Shown here: piece by piece, positions 34,511-41,878 of the stretch | How positions within the stretch are numbered: position 1 is the first letter of the stretch | How the letters are laid out: the number at the start of each line of letters is the position of its first letter | Assembly: GCF_014197265.1 (NCBI RefSeq) | Contig: NZ_JACIFH010000001.1 | Location: 3,162,001 to 3,226,000 of the forward strand | Length of the DNA stretch: 64,000 nt | From: Microbacterium invictum | Lineage (GTDB): Bacteria; Actinomycetota; Actinomycetes; Actinomycetales; Microbacteriaceae | Reading direction: 5' to 3' | Notes under the pieces: generated by a model | Databases searched by the model: none | Told to the model about the DNA's origin: nothing | Seen by the model: only the letters and a program-made list of their open reading frames with translations | Made by a program: the position numbers and the translations under genes

Positions 34511-36543
34511 CGCAGGAAGGCCGCGGCGACGCCCGAGTCGACCGGGATGTGCAGGCCCGTCGTGCGCGAGAGCTCCGGGCCGGTCAGCACGTAAACGGCG
34601 TCGGCGACGTTCTCGGGCACGACCTCGCGCTTGAGGATCGTGCGGTTCGCGTAGAACTGGCCGAGGTCCTTCTCTTCGACGCCGTAGGTGGCCGCGCGGT
34701 TGGCGCCCCACCCGGCGGCGAAGATGCCGGAGCCGCGCACGACCCCGTCGGGGTTGATGCCGTTGACGCGTACGCCGTGCTCGCCGAGCTCGACCGCGAG
34801 CAGGCGCACCTGGTGGGCCTGGTCGGCCTTCGTGGCCGAGTACGCGATGTTGTTCGGGCCGGCGAACACGCTGTTCTTCGACGAGATGTAGATCACGTCG
34901 CCGCCGAGCTTCTGCTCGATGAGCGCCTTCGCGGCGGCCTTGCTCACCAGGAACGAGCCCTTGGCCATGACGTCGTGCTGCAGGTCCCAGTCCTTCTCGG
35001 TGGTCTCCAGCAGGGGCTTCGACAGCGAGAGACCGGCGTTGTTGACGACCAGGTCGATGCCGCCGAACGCCAGCAGCGTCTGATCGATCGCGGCCTGCAC
35101 GCCGGCGGCATCCGCCACGTTCGCGGCCACGCCGATCGCGACGTCGGTGCCGCCGAGCTCTGCGGCCGCGGCCTGCGCCTTCTCGAGATCGAGGTCGGCG
35201 ACCACGACGCACGCGCCTTCGGCGGCGAGTCGGGTCGCGATGGCCTTGCCGATGCCCGAGGCTGCGCCCGTGACGAACGCGATGCGGCCCTGGTGCGTCT
35301 TGGGCTTGGGCATCCGCTGGAGCTTCGCCTCTTCGAGGGCCCAGTACTCGATGCGGAACTTCTCGGCATCCGAGATCGGCGTGTACGTCGACAGCGACTC
35401 TGCGCCGCGCATGACGTTGATCGCGTTGACGTAGAACTCGCCGGCCACCCGGGCGGTCTGCTTGTTCGCGCCGTAGCTGAACATGCCGACGCCGGGGATC
35501 AGGACGATGAGCGGGTCGGCGCCGCGGATCGCGGGGGACTCTGAGGTCGCGTGCGCGTCGTAGTAGGCCTGGTAGTCGGCGCGGTACTCGACGTGCAGCT
35601 CCTGCAGGCGCGCGATCTGCTCCTCGACGGTGGCCGATGCCGGCAGGTCGAGGATCAGGGGCTTGACTTTGGTGCGCAGGAAGTGGTCGGGGCAGCTCGT
35701 GCCCAGCGCGGCGAGTGCCGGCGCCTTGTCAGCGGCGAGAAAGTCCAGCACCGCATCGCTGTCGGTGTAGTGGCCGACCATGGGCTTGTCGGTGGACGCG
35801 AGCCCGCGGACGGTCGGCGCCAGCGCCGCCGCCCGGGCGTGCCGCTCGGCCTCGGGCAGCGCCTCGAAGCCGGCGCGCACGCCGCCGAACGGGTCGGCCG
35901 TGCCGTTGGCGGCGATGTACGCGGCGGCGGTCTCGATGACCCAGAGGCTGTTGGCCTCGGCATCCGCGCTCGTGTCGCCCCATGCCGTGATGCCGTGACC
36001 GCCCAGGATGCACCCGATCGCCTGCGGGTTGGCCGCCTTGATCTCGGCGATGTCCAGGCCCAGCTGGAACCCGGGGCGCCGCCACGGCACCCACACGACC
36101 TTGTCGCCGAAGATCTTCGCGGTGAGCTCTTCGCCGTCGGCGGAGGTCGCGATCGCGATGCCGCTGTCGGGGTGCAGGTGGTCGACGTGCGCGGCGTCGA
36201 CGAGGCCGTGCATCGCGGTGTCGATCGACGGTGCCGCGCCGCCCTTGCCGTGCAGGCAGTAGTCGAACGCAGCGACCATCTCGTCCTCGCGCTCGACGCC
36301 GGGGTACACGTCCACGAGTGCGCGCATGCGGTCGAGGCGCAGCACCGCGAGGCCCTCGGGCTTCAGCGTGCCGAGGTCGCCGCCCGAGCCCTTCACCCAC
36401 AGCAGCTCGATGGGCTCGCCGGTCACCGGATCGGTGTCGGTGCCCTTGGCCGACGTGTTGCCGCCGGCATAGTTCGTGTTCTTCGGGTCGGCGCCCAGGC
36501 GGTTGCTGCGCGCGATCAGCTCGGCGGCGGTGGAGTTGGTCAT
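34507..36543 (-). CDS. rhaD: Bifunctional rhamnulose-1-phosphate aldolase / short-chain dehydrogenase
   Basis: A fusion of 678 residues. The N-terminal class II aldolase (to about residue 420) splits L-rhamnulose-1-phosphate to DHAP and L-lactaldehyde, with zinc-ligand-type histidines in DAAHVDHLHPDSGIA and the NYAGGNTSAKG signature. The C-terminal SDR begins at GRIAFVTGAASGIGKAIA (near residue 425), continues with VVNNAGLS and YISSKNSVFAGPNNIAYSATKA (Ser, Tyr, Lys), and probably oxidises lactaldehyde to lactate. This fused form (RhaEW-like) is common in actinobacteria and bacilli. It is separated from rhaI by 178 bp holding two palindromic repeats, the only large gap in the operon. Confidence 0.93.
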   Translation of the reverse strand: MTNSTAAELIARSNRLGADPKNTNYAGGNTSAKGTDTDPVTGEPIELLWVKGSGGDLGTLKPEGLAVLRLDRMRALVDVYPGVEREDEMVAAFDYCLHGKGGAAPSIDTAMHGLVDAAHVDHLHPDSGIAIATSADGEELTAKIFGDKVVWVPWRRPGFQLGLDIAEIKAANPQAIGCILGGHGITAWGDTSADAEANSLWVIETAAAYIAANGTADPFGGVRAGFEALPEAERHARAAALAPTVRGLASTDKPMVGHYTDSDAVLDFLAADKAPALAALGTSCPDHFLRTKVKPLILDLPASATVEEQIARLQELHVEYRADYQAYYDAHATSESPAIRGADPLIVLIPGVGMFSYGANKQTARVAGEFYVNAINVMRGAESLSTYTPISDAEKFRIEYWALEEAKLQRMPKPKTHQGRIAFVTGAASGIGKAIATRLAAEGACVVVADLDLEKAQAAAAELGGTDVAIGVAANVADAAGVQAAIDQTLLAFGGIDLVVNNAGLSLSKPLLETTEKDWDLQHDVMAKGSFLVSKAAAKALIEQKLGGDVIYISSKNSVFAGPNNIAYSATKADQAHQVRLLAVELGEHGVRVNGINPDGVVRGSGIFAAGWGANRAATYGVEEKDLGQFYANRTILKREVVPENVADAVYVLTGPELSRTTGLHIPVDSGVAAAFLR

Positions 36544-36581
36544 TTCGGTTCCTTCGGGGTGCGCGGGGCTGGATTCGATCG

Positions 36582-36640
36582 GTTCGGCAGTCGCCTATGC
36601 ACAGTCCGCGGGGATGGCACTGTGCACGAGCGACTGCTGG
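36582..36640. repeat. Palindromic element, family 2, copy A
   Basis: The left arm GTTCGGCAGTCG (36582-36593) and CGACTGC (36631-36637) form the outer stem; TGCACAGT (36598-36605) and ACTGTGCA (36619-36626) form a perfect inner stem. It lies between rhaI and rhaD, in tandem with copy B. Confidence 0.7.
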
Positions 36641-36655
36641 GCGGGATGCCGGTTC

Positions 36656-36716
36656 GTTCGGCAGTCGTTTGGGCACGGTCGCCATTGGCGGGACTGTGCA
36701 CGAGCGACTGCCGAAC
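36656..36716. repeat. Palindromic element, family 2, copy B
   Basis: A 61-bp palindrome with perfect 12-bp ends GTTCGGCAGTCG / CGACTGCCGAAC, and an inner GCACGGTC / GACTGTGC stem with one G-U pair. It is arranged head to tail with copy A, 16 bp apart. It may modulate rhaD-rhaB expression relative to rhaI. Confidence 0.75.
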
Positions 36717-36721
36717 CGGCA

Positions 36722-37888
36722 TCAGGCGCCCCAGCCGGCCTGGGTGCCGCCGACGCGGTCGGCGGCGATCTGCTGCTGGTAGCCGGATGCCGCGTAAGCG
36801 GCCATCGGGTCGGCGGGAAGGCCGCGGGTCTCGCGCCACTGCGCCAGCTGCGGACGGACGTCGGTGTAGAACGCGTCCATCAGCACGGCGTTGGCCGCCA
36901 GCACGTCGTTCGCCTGCTGCGCCGCGTCGAGCGCGTCGTGGTCGATCAGCAGGGCGCGGGCCGTCATCTCCTGGACGTTGAGCACCGAGCGGATCTGGCC
37001 CGGGATCTTGTCTTCGATGTTGTGGCACTGATCGAGCATGAAGGCCACGTCGGGGTTGTTCAGGCCGCCGCCGCGGATGACTTCCGCGATGATCCGGAAC
37101 AGCTGGAACGGGTCGGCGGCACCCACGATGAGGTCGTCGTCGGCGTAGAAGCGGCTGTTGAAGTCGAACGAGCCGAGCTTTCCCAGGCGCAGCAGCTGCA
37201 TGACGATGAACTCGATGTTGGTGCCCGGGGCGTGGTGCCCGGTGTCGAGACACACCATGGCCTTGTCGCCGAGGGCAGCCACCTGCGCGTACGAGGTGCC
37301 CCAGTCGGGAACATCGGTGTGGTAGAAGGACGGCTCGAAGAACTTGTACTCGAGCACAAGACGCTGCTCGCCGGTCAGGCGCGCGTAGATCTGCTGCAGC
37401 GAGTCGGCCAGGCGGTCCTGGCGCGCGCGCATGTCGTTCTGGCCGGGGTAGTTCGAGCCCTCGGCGAGCCAGATCTTCAGGTCGCGCGAGCCGGTGGCAT
37501 CCATGATGTCGATGCACTCGAAGTGGTGGTCGATGGCCTTGCGGCGGATGCGGTCGTCGTGGTGCGTGAGGGCGCCGAACTTGAAGTCCTCGTCCTGGAA
37601 CGTGTTGGAGTTGACCGTGCCGAGGGCGACGCCGTGGTCTTCGGCGTGCGCACGCAGCTCGTCGTAAGAGTCGACCTTGTCCCACGGGATGTGCAGGGCC
37701 ACGCTCGGGGCGAGCGCGGTGTGCTTGTGCACCTGCGCGGCGTCGGCGATCTTCTCGAACGGGTCGCGCGGGGTGCCCTCGGTGGCGAACACGCGGAACC
37801 GGGTGCCCGAGTTGCCGAACGCCCAGCTGGGCAGTTCGATGCTCTGCTTCTCGAGGACGGAGAGGTGATCGGGGGACAGCGTCGTCAT
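36722..37888 (-). CDS. rhaI: L-rhamnose isomerase (P. stutzeri type)
   Basis: Interconverts L-rhamnose and L-rhamnulose, 388 residues. The protein belongs to the xylose-isomerase-like barrel group typified by Pseudomonas stutzeri L-rhamnose isomerase. Metal-binding residues are visible in LVLEYKFFEPSFYHTDVPDWG, VCLDTGHHAPGTNIEF, SFDFNSRFYADDDLIVGA and DQCHNIEDKIPGQ. ATG 37888 overlaps the rhaM stop. It is the second gene of the operon; the next gene downstream (rhaD) is separated by tandem palindromes. Confidence 0.94.
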   Translation of the reverse strand: MTTLSPDHLSVLEKQSIELPSWAFGNSGTRFRVFATEGTPRDPFEKIADAAQVHKHTALAPSVALHIPWDKVDSYDELRAHAEDHGVALGTVNSNTFQDEDFKFGALTHHDDRIRRKAIDHHFECIDIMDATGSRDLKIWLAEGSNYPGQNDMRARQDRLADSLQQIYARLTGEQRLVLEYKFFEPSFYHTDVPDWGTSYAQVAALGDKAMVCLDTGHHAPGTNIEFIVMQLLRLGKLGSFDFNSRFYADDDLIVGAADPFQLFRIIAEVIRGGGLNNPDVAFMLDQCHNIEDKIPGQIRSVLNVQEMTARALLIDHDALDAAQQANDVLAANAVLMDAFYTDVRPQLAQWRETRGLPADPMAAYAASGYQQQIAADRVGGTQAGWGA

Positions 37889-38235
37889 GATGTGCCTTCG
37901 TTCGTGGCGGTGAGTTGGTCGTGCAGGTTGAAGATCTCGGTCAGCGGTGTCGCGGCCTGATCGGGGCGTCCGCCGAGGCCGACGAAGAAGCGCCCCATCT
38001 CGGCTTCCCATCGGGCCGCGACGGTGGATGCCGCGAGGTACGCCTGGGCGGCTTCGTCGTCGTCGGTCTCGTAGTAGCCGAACAGCCGCCCGCCCTCGCC
38101 GAGGAACAGGGAATAGTTGCGCCGGCCGGAGGCCGCGATCTCGGCGAGCATCTCGGGCCACACGGGAGTGTGCCGGGCGACGTACTCGTCGAGCAGCTCG
38201 GGCTTGACCTGGAGTTGGAAGGCCACGCGGGTCAT
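37885..38235 (-). CDS. rhaM: L-rhamnose mutarotase
   Basis: A 116-residue protein interconverting the anomers of L-rhamnose. RVAFQLQVKPELLDEYVARHTPVWPEMLAEIAASGRRNYSLFLGEGGRLFGYYE is the conserved family core; the catalytic His is in RHTPVWPEM. ATG 38235 has GGAGAGAG at ribosome-binding distance, whereas a longer frame to 38313 would run into the operator. It is the first gene of the rhamnose operon and is divergent from the LacI regulator at 38381. Confidence 0.93.
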   Translation of the reverse strand: MTRVAFQLQVKPELLDEYVARHTPVWPEMLAEIAASGRRNYSLFLGEGGRLFGYYETDDDEAAQAYLAASTVAARWEAEMGRFFVGLGGRPDQAATPLTEIFNLHDQLTATNEGTS

Positions 38236-38257
38236 CGTCTCTCTCCATCGCGAGGGT

Positions 38258-38269
38258 TGAATCGTTTCA
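38258..38269. promoter_or_regulatory. LacI-type operator of the rhamnose operon
   Basis: TGAATCGTTTCA, a near-palindrome with central CG (reverse complement TGAAACGATTCA), located 22 bp upstream of the rhaM start in the divergent region with the LacI gene. A similar site is at 41773 in front of the rhamnogalacturonan lyase. A further ATAAT...ATTAT repeat (38269-38294) adjoins it. Confidence 0.65.
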
Positions 38270-38367
38270 TAATGCTGATACTCGAGATTATTCCGCCCCG
38301 CGTGCGCTGTCAAGCGGGGCGAGGGAAAACGCTATCCGAGGTGCCGTGGCATCTGCAACGATCCCGA

Positions 38368-38373
38368 TAGAGT
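38368..38373 (+). promoter_or_regulatory. Leaderless -10 box of the rhamnose LacI gene
   Basis: TAGAGT, 7 nt before ATG 38381. Confidence 0.5.
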
Positions 38374-38380
38374 TCACCGC

Positions 38381-39388
38381 ATGGCAGTGAGCGTGCGCGA
38401 CGTCGCCGAAGACGCGGGAGTGTCGGTCGGAACGGTGTCCAACGTGCTCAATCACCCGGCGAAGGTCTCTCCCGAGACGGTGTCGCGCGTGCAGGACTCG
38501 ATCGCCAGGCTCGGCTTCGTGCGCAACGACGCGGCCCGCCAGCTGCGCGCGGGACGCAGCCGTACGATCGGCCTGGTGGTGCTGGACCTGCGCAACCCGT
38601 TCTTCACCGAGGTCGCGCGCGGCGCCGAGCAGCGCGCTGCCGAGCGGGGACTGTCTGTGCTGGTCGCCAACAGCGACGACGATCCCGCCCGCGAAGACAC
38701 CCACCTCGACCTCTTCGAGCAGCAGCGGGCGTTCGGCGTGCTGATCACGCCCGTCGGTGACGACCTCGATCGCCTCGCGCGCATGCGCGAGCGCGGAGTG
38801 CCGAGCGTGCTCGTCGACCGCGAGTCGGCCGAGGGCGACGTCGCCTCGGTGGCGGTCGATGACGACGAGGGCGGGCGCCTCGCCGCCGCGCACCTGCTCG
38901 AGATCGGCCGTCGCCGGCTGGCGTTCGTGGGCGGTCCCGCCGCCATCCGCCAGGTCGCCGACCGCCTCGAAGGGGCGCGGGCGGCTGTCGCGGCACAGCC
39001 CGGCGCCACGCTCGAGGTCATCGAGCGGCCGGCGCTCACGGTGCTCGACGGGCGCGCGGCCGGAGAGGCGATCCTTGCCCGGCAGGCCGCCGACCGGCCC
39101 GATGCCGTGTTCGCGGCCAACGACCTGCTGGCCGTCGGCCTGCTGCAGGCATTCGCCATCATGGGCGGTGCCCGCGTACCCGAAGACATCGCCCTCATCG
39201 GCTACGACGACATCGACTTCGCGGCCGCGACCGTCGTGCCGCTCAGCTCGATCCGGCAGCCCGCGCGGCTCATCGGCGCGACCGCCGTCGACCTGCTGGT
39301 GGAAGAGATCGAGTCACCGGATACCGGGGGAAGCGCCGTGCGCTTCCAGCCCGAGCTGATCGTGCGGGAGTCGACGGTCGGGCGATAG
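38381..39388 (+). CDS. LacI-family transcriptional regulator of rhamnose genes
   Basis: A 335-residue LacI-type protein. The N-terminal HTH reads SVRDVAEDAGVSVGTVSNVL (residues 4-23), and the hinge is NDAARQLRAGRSRTIGLVVL. The effector domain has NPFFTEVARGAEQRAAERG and ends with IALIGYDDIDFAAATVVPLSSIRQP, the family's C-terminal pattern. It is divergent from the rhaMIDB operon, with a palindromic operator between them, so the inducer is probably rhamnose or an intermediate. A matching operator in front of the PL11 lyase suggests a wider regulon. A leaderless start is supported by TAGAGT. Confidence 0.9.
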   Translation: MAVSVRDVAEDAGVSVGTVSNVLNHPAKVSPETVSRVQDSIARLGFVRNDAARQLRAGRSRTIGLVVLDLRNPFFTEVARGAEQRAAERGLSVLVANSDDDPAREDTHLDLFEQQRAFGVLITPVGDDLDRLARMRERGVPSVLVDRESAEGDVASVAVDDDEGGRLAAAHLLEIGRRRLAFVGGPAAIRQVADRLEGARAAVAAQPGATLEVIERPALTVLDGRAAGEAILARQAADRPDAVFAANDLLAVGLLQAFAIMGGARVPEDIALIGYDDIDFAAATVVPLSSIRQPARLIGATAVDLLVEEIESPDTGGSAVRFQPELIVRESTVGR

Positions 39389-39409
39389 CCGGGGGCCGAG
39401 CGCCCCGTC

Positions 39410-39535
39410 TCAGGAATTGCCCGTGTCGGTGACGGGATCGAACACCGTCAGGCCGAGATCTCGGGCGACCGCGGCCATGTTCGCGTCGTGGGTGAGGACG
39501 GCCGGGTCCGCTCCGATCGCGGGATCCTCACTGGC
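39410..39535 (-). pseudogene. C-terminal remnant of a PIN-domain (VapC-like) toxin
   Basis: The frame reads DPAVLTHDANMAAVARDLGL and TVFDPVTDT before a stop. The pattern (L/V)THDA.(L/M)A.AAR.LG..V.DP is the C-terminal quarter of PIN-domain VapC toxins, including an aspartate of the nuclease site. There is no start codon or upstream part: the frame meets the zinc-finger gene's stop at 39528. It is probably a leftover of a toxin gene truncated when the zinc-finger gene came to lie here. The identification rests on about 30 residues. Confidence 0.4.
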
Positions 39536-39881
39536 CGGCCTTCTCGGCACACGGCACGCAGAGCTGGGCGAACGGCCGGATCGTGAGACGTGCGGCGGGG
39601 ATCGGCCGGCCGCAGTCCGCGCAGCGGCCGTAGGTCCCGGCATCCATCCGGCTCAGCGCGTCTTCGACCTGGCGAAGCTCGGCCTGCGCGGCCTCGGCGA
39701 GCCCGGTGAGCCGCGACCACTCGGCCGACAGCGTGACGCCCTCGGGATCATGCTCGTCGTCGGCAGGCTCATCGCGGTCACGGGTCAACTCGGCCAGCGC
39801 TGCGACCGCGGTCTCGGTGCGGGCGAGCGCCTCGGTGCGCAGCTCTTCGAGGCGCGTGCGCTGCGCCGCGTGATCGGCCAT
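39528..39881 (-). CDS. TraR/DksA-family zinc finger protein
   Basis: A 117-residue protein with an N-terminal coiled-coil pair (LEELRTEALARTETAVAALAELTRD and RLTGLAEAAQAELRQVEDALSRM) and a C-terminal four-cysteine finger, YGRCADCGRPIPAARL and FAQLCVPCAEKAG. This is the DksA/TraR zinc-finger layout. Members of this short actinobacterial group may bind RNA polymerase's secondary channel, but no regulatory target is known. It is downstream of an unrelated MFS operon with a 34-bp gap to the MFS stop and may have its own promoter. Confidence 0.85.
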   Translation of the reverse strand: MADHAAQRTRLEELRTEALARTETAVAALAELTRDRDEPADDEHDPEGVTLSAEWSRLTGLAEAAQAELRQVEDALSRMDAGTYGRCADCGRPIPAARLTIRPFAQLCVPCAEKAGQ

Positions 39882-39915
39882 CCGCTCACCCTACGCCCGG
39901 GATCAGCGGCCCGGA

Positions 39916-41256
39916 CTACCTGGCCGGGCGGGACGCGGCGTCCGGGATGCGAATCGGAGTCGTCTGGGCGACCTCGTCGCTGAACTCCTCGGGGGCGACG
40001 ATGGTGATCGGCCGGGTCTCGTCGATCGTCAGCGCGAACCGGCGTTCCTCGCTGCGGCGCAGCCGGCCCGAGACGAGCAGCCAGCCGAAGCCGACGGCGA
40101 ACGCCGCCAGGGCCGATGCGGCACCGAGCAGAATGGCCACGCGCGGGCCGAACTCCGCGGCCACCCAGCCGACGATGGGGGCGCCGATCGGGGTGCCGCC
40201 CAGCAGGATCGCCATGTACAGCGCGAGCACGCGGCCGCGCAGCGCCGGATCGGTCGTCGTCTGCACGTAGCCGTTCGCAGTCGTCAGAGTGGTCACCACG
40301 GCGAACCCGGTGAGCATGAGGGTGATCGCGTACAGCCAGTACGTCGGCATGAAGGCCGACACGATCGCGGCGGCCGCGAACATGCCGGTGCCCGCGATGA
40401 CCATGCGGATGCGCGCGCGGTCCCGCCGTGCCGCCATCAGCGCCCCGGCGAGCGACCCGACGGCCAGGATCGAGCTGAGCAGGCCGTAGCCATCGGCATC
40501 CTGCCCGAACTCGAGGGCCATCGTCGACGCGAAGATCGGGAAGTTCATGCCGAACGCGCCCAGCAGGAAGACCATGATGAACGCGACCATGAGGTCGGGT
40601 CTGCCGGCGACGTAGCGGAAGCCGTCGGCCAGCCGGGAGGCGCCGCGGGATTTCACTCGGGGGATGAGTTCGTGGGTGCGGATGAGTGCGAGCGCTGCCA
40701 GCATCGCGATGAAGGTGAGGCCGTTCACGAAGAAGACCCAGCCGGTGCCGACTGCGACGATCACCAGGCCCGCGGCGGCAGGGCCGATCATGCGCGCTCC
40801 GTTGAAGGATGCCGCGTTCAGCGCGACCGCATTGGACGCGTTCTCGCGGGAGACGAGGTCGGACACGAATGCCTGCCGGGCCGGGTTGTCGAAGGCCATC
40901 ACGAAGCCCAGGGCGAGGGCGAACGTGTACATCAGCGGCAGCGTCATCACGCCCGTCAGAAGCAGGATGCCGATGGTCAGGCCGAGCGTGAGCGAGACCA
41001 CCTGCGTGAGCATGAGGAGCTTCCGCCGGTCGAACCGGTCGGCCACCCAGCCGGTGACGCCGACCAGCAGCAGCGGCGGTGCGAACTGCAGGGCCATCGT
41101 GATGCCCATCGCACTGGCGTCGTTGTCGGTGAGCTCGGTGAGCACGACCCAGCTCAGGGCGGTGTTCTGCATCCACTGCCCGGTGTTCGACACGAGCGCG
41201 CCGATGAACCAGACGCGGTAGTTGAAGACCGACAGCGAGCGGAAGGTGGTGCTCAT
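39916..41256 (-). CDS. MFS transporter (MFS_3 / EntS-like), in operon with marR
   Basis: A 446-residue major facilitator with 12 predicted membrane segments. Motif A is VADRFDRRKLLMLTQ; DNPARQAFVSDLVSRENASNAVALNAASFNGARM and GTGWVFFVNGLTFIAML follow. It is paralogous to the transporter at 30199: long runs are identical or near-identical (FNYRVWFIGALVSN, WVVLTELTDN, MNFPIFASTMALEFG). The start ATG 41256 overlaps the MarR stop (ATGA), so the pump is translated with its repressor. The substrate is unknown; a MarR-controlled exporter suggests a response to toxic small molecules. Confidence 0.88.
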   Translation of the reverse strand: MSTTFRSLSVFNYRVWFIGALVSNTGQWMQNTALSWVVLTELTDNDASAMGITMALQFAPPLLLVGVTGWVADRFDRRKLLMLTQVVSLTLGLTIGILLLTGVMTLPLMYTFALALGFVMAFDNPARQAFVSDLVSRENASNAVALNAASFNGARMIGPAAAGLVIVAVGTGWVFFVNGLTFIAMLAALALIRTHELIPRVKSRGASRLADGFRYVAGRPDLMVAFIMVFLLGAFGMNFPIFASTMALEFGQDADGYGLLSSILAVGSLAGALMAARRDRARIRMVIAGTGMFAAAAIVSAFMPTYWLYAITLMLTGFAVVTTLTTANGYVQTTTDPALRGRVLALYMAILLGGTPIGAPIVGWVAAEFGPRVAILLGAASALAAFAVGFGWLLVSGRLRRSEERRFALTIDETRPITIVAPEEFSDEVAQTTPIRIPDAASRPAR

Positions 41257-41693
41257 TGCGCGGCCACCTGCTGCATGATGGCGGCCGCCCGGGTGATCAC
41301 GTCGCGCTGCTCCGGGGCCAGCGAGACGAGTGCCTTCTCGAGCCACGAATCGCGGCGGCGGACCGTCTCATCGACGACCTCGCGCCCGGTCTCGGTGATG
41401 CCGATGTTGACCTTGCGCCGGTCGTCAGGATCGGGGGTGCGGGTGATGTACCCCGACTCTTCGAGGCAGTTCACCGTGCGGTTCATCGATGGGGCCGACA
41501 CCCGCTCGCGCTCGGCGAGCTCGCCCAGGGTGTTGCTGCCGTGCACGGACAGCCAGGCCAGGACGGCGAACTGACCGTCGCTCATCCGGTCGATCGCCCG
41601 TTCGGAGCGCAGGCGGCGGGCGAGGCGGAAAGTCGCCATGCGGAACTCCGCGGCCTCGCGGGACAGGTCGGGCGCAGCGTCGGGAGTGTCCAT
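41253..41693 (-). CDS. MarR-family transcriptional regulator
   Basis: A winged-helix regulator of 146 residues. SDGQFAVLAWLSVHGSNTLGELAERERVSAPSMNRTVNCLEESGYITRTPDPDDRRKVNIGITETG contains the wHTH and the DDRRK wing typical of MarR proteins. It is the first gene of an operon with the MFS pump at 39916. The operator is predicted at 41715-41727 within its own promoter, and a matching site at 31566-31578 lies in front of the paralogous pump, so this protein could control both. The ligand is unknown. Confidence 0.9.
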   Translation of the reverse strand: MDTPDAAPDLSREAAEFRMATFRLARRLRSERAIDRMSDGQFAVLAWLSVHGSNTLGELAERERVSAPSMNRTVNCLEESGYITRTPDPDDRRKVNIGITETGREVVDETVRRRDSWLEKALVSLAPEQRDVITRAAAIMQQVAAQ

Positions 41694-41703
41694 GAGAATG
41701 CTT

Positions 41704-41732
41704 AGCCTAGCTCATTAGCGAGCCTAAGTAAA
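41704..41732 (-). promoter_or_regulatory. marR-MFS promoter with MarR-type operator in the spacer
   Basis: On the minus strand: -35 TTTACT (41727-41732), 17-nt spacer, -10 TAGGCT (41704-41709). The spacer contains TTAGCGAGCCTAA (41715-41727), matching the MFS-promoter site at 31566 in 10 of 13 positions. A half-matching TTAGCCTAGCTCA adjoins at 41702. Confidence 0.65.
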
Positions 41733-41772
41733 TCGACTCCAGTACCGCCCCAGCGTGATCGCGAGGGTGCGT

Positions 41773-41784
41773 TGACACGATTCA
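41773..41784. promoter_or_regulatory. Candidate rhamnose-regulator operator at the PL11 promoter
   Basis: TGACACGATTCA differs in one base from TGAAACGATTCA, the complement of the operator at 38258. It lies 10 bp upstream of the -35 element of the lyase gene. Confidence 0.55.
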
Positions 41785-41793
41785 CGGATGCCA

Positions 41794-41823
41794 TTGACAG
41801 CCCTCGTGATCTGCTCATAGGCT
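41794..41823 (+). promoter_or_regulatory. Promoter of the rhamnogalacturonan lyase gene
   Basis: TTGACA (41794-41799), an 18-nt spacer and TAGGCT (41818-41823), the closest to consensus in the window. The leader to ATG 41879 is about 50 nt and ends with AAAGGTGA as ribosome binding site. Confidence 0.65.
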
Positions 41824-41878
41824 CGTGGGCGGCGACTGGGGAAAGCGCATTCCGAAATCCGCGATCAAAGGTGAACGT

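Noticed and set aside
36582..36716. CRISPR array
   Set aside because: There are only two units, each itself palindromic, with no constant repeat-spacer alternation and no cas genes.
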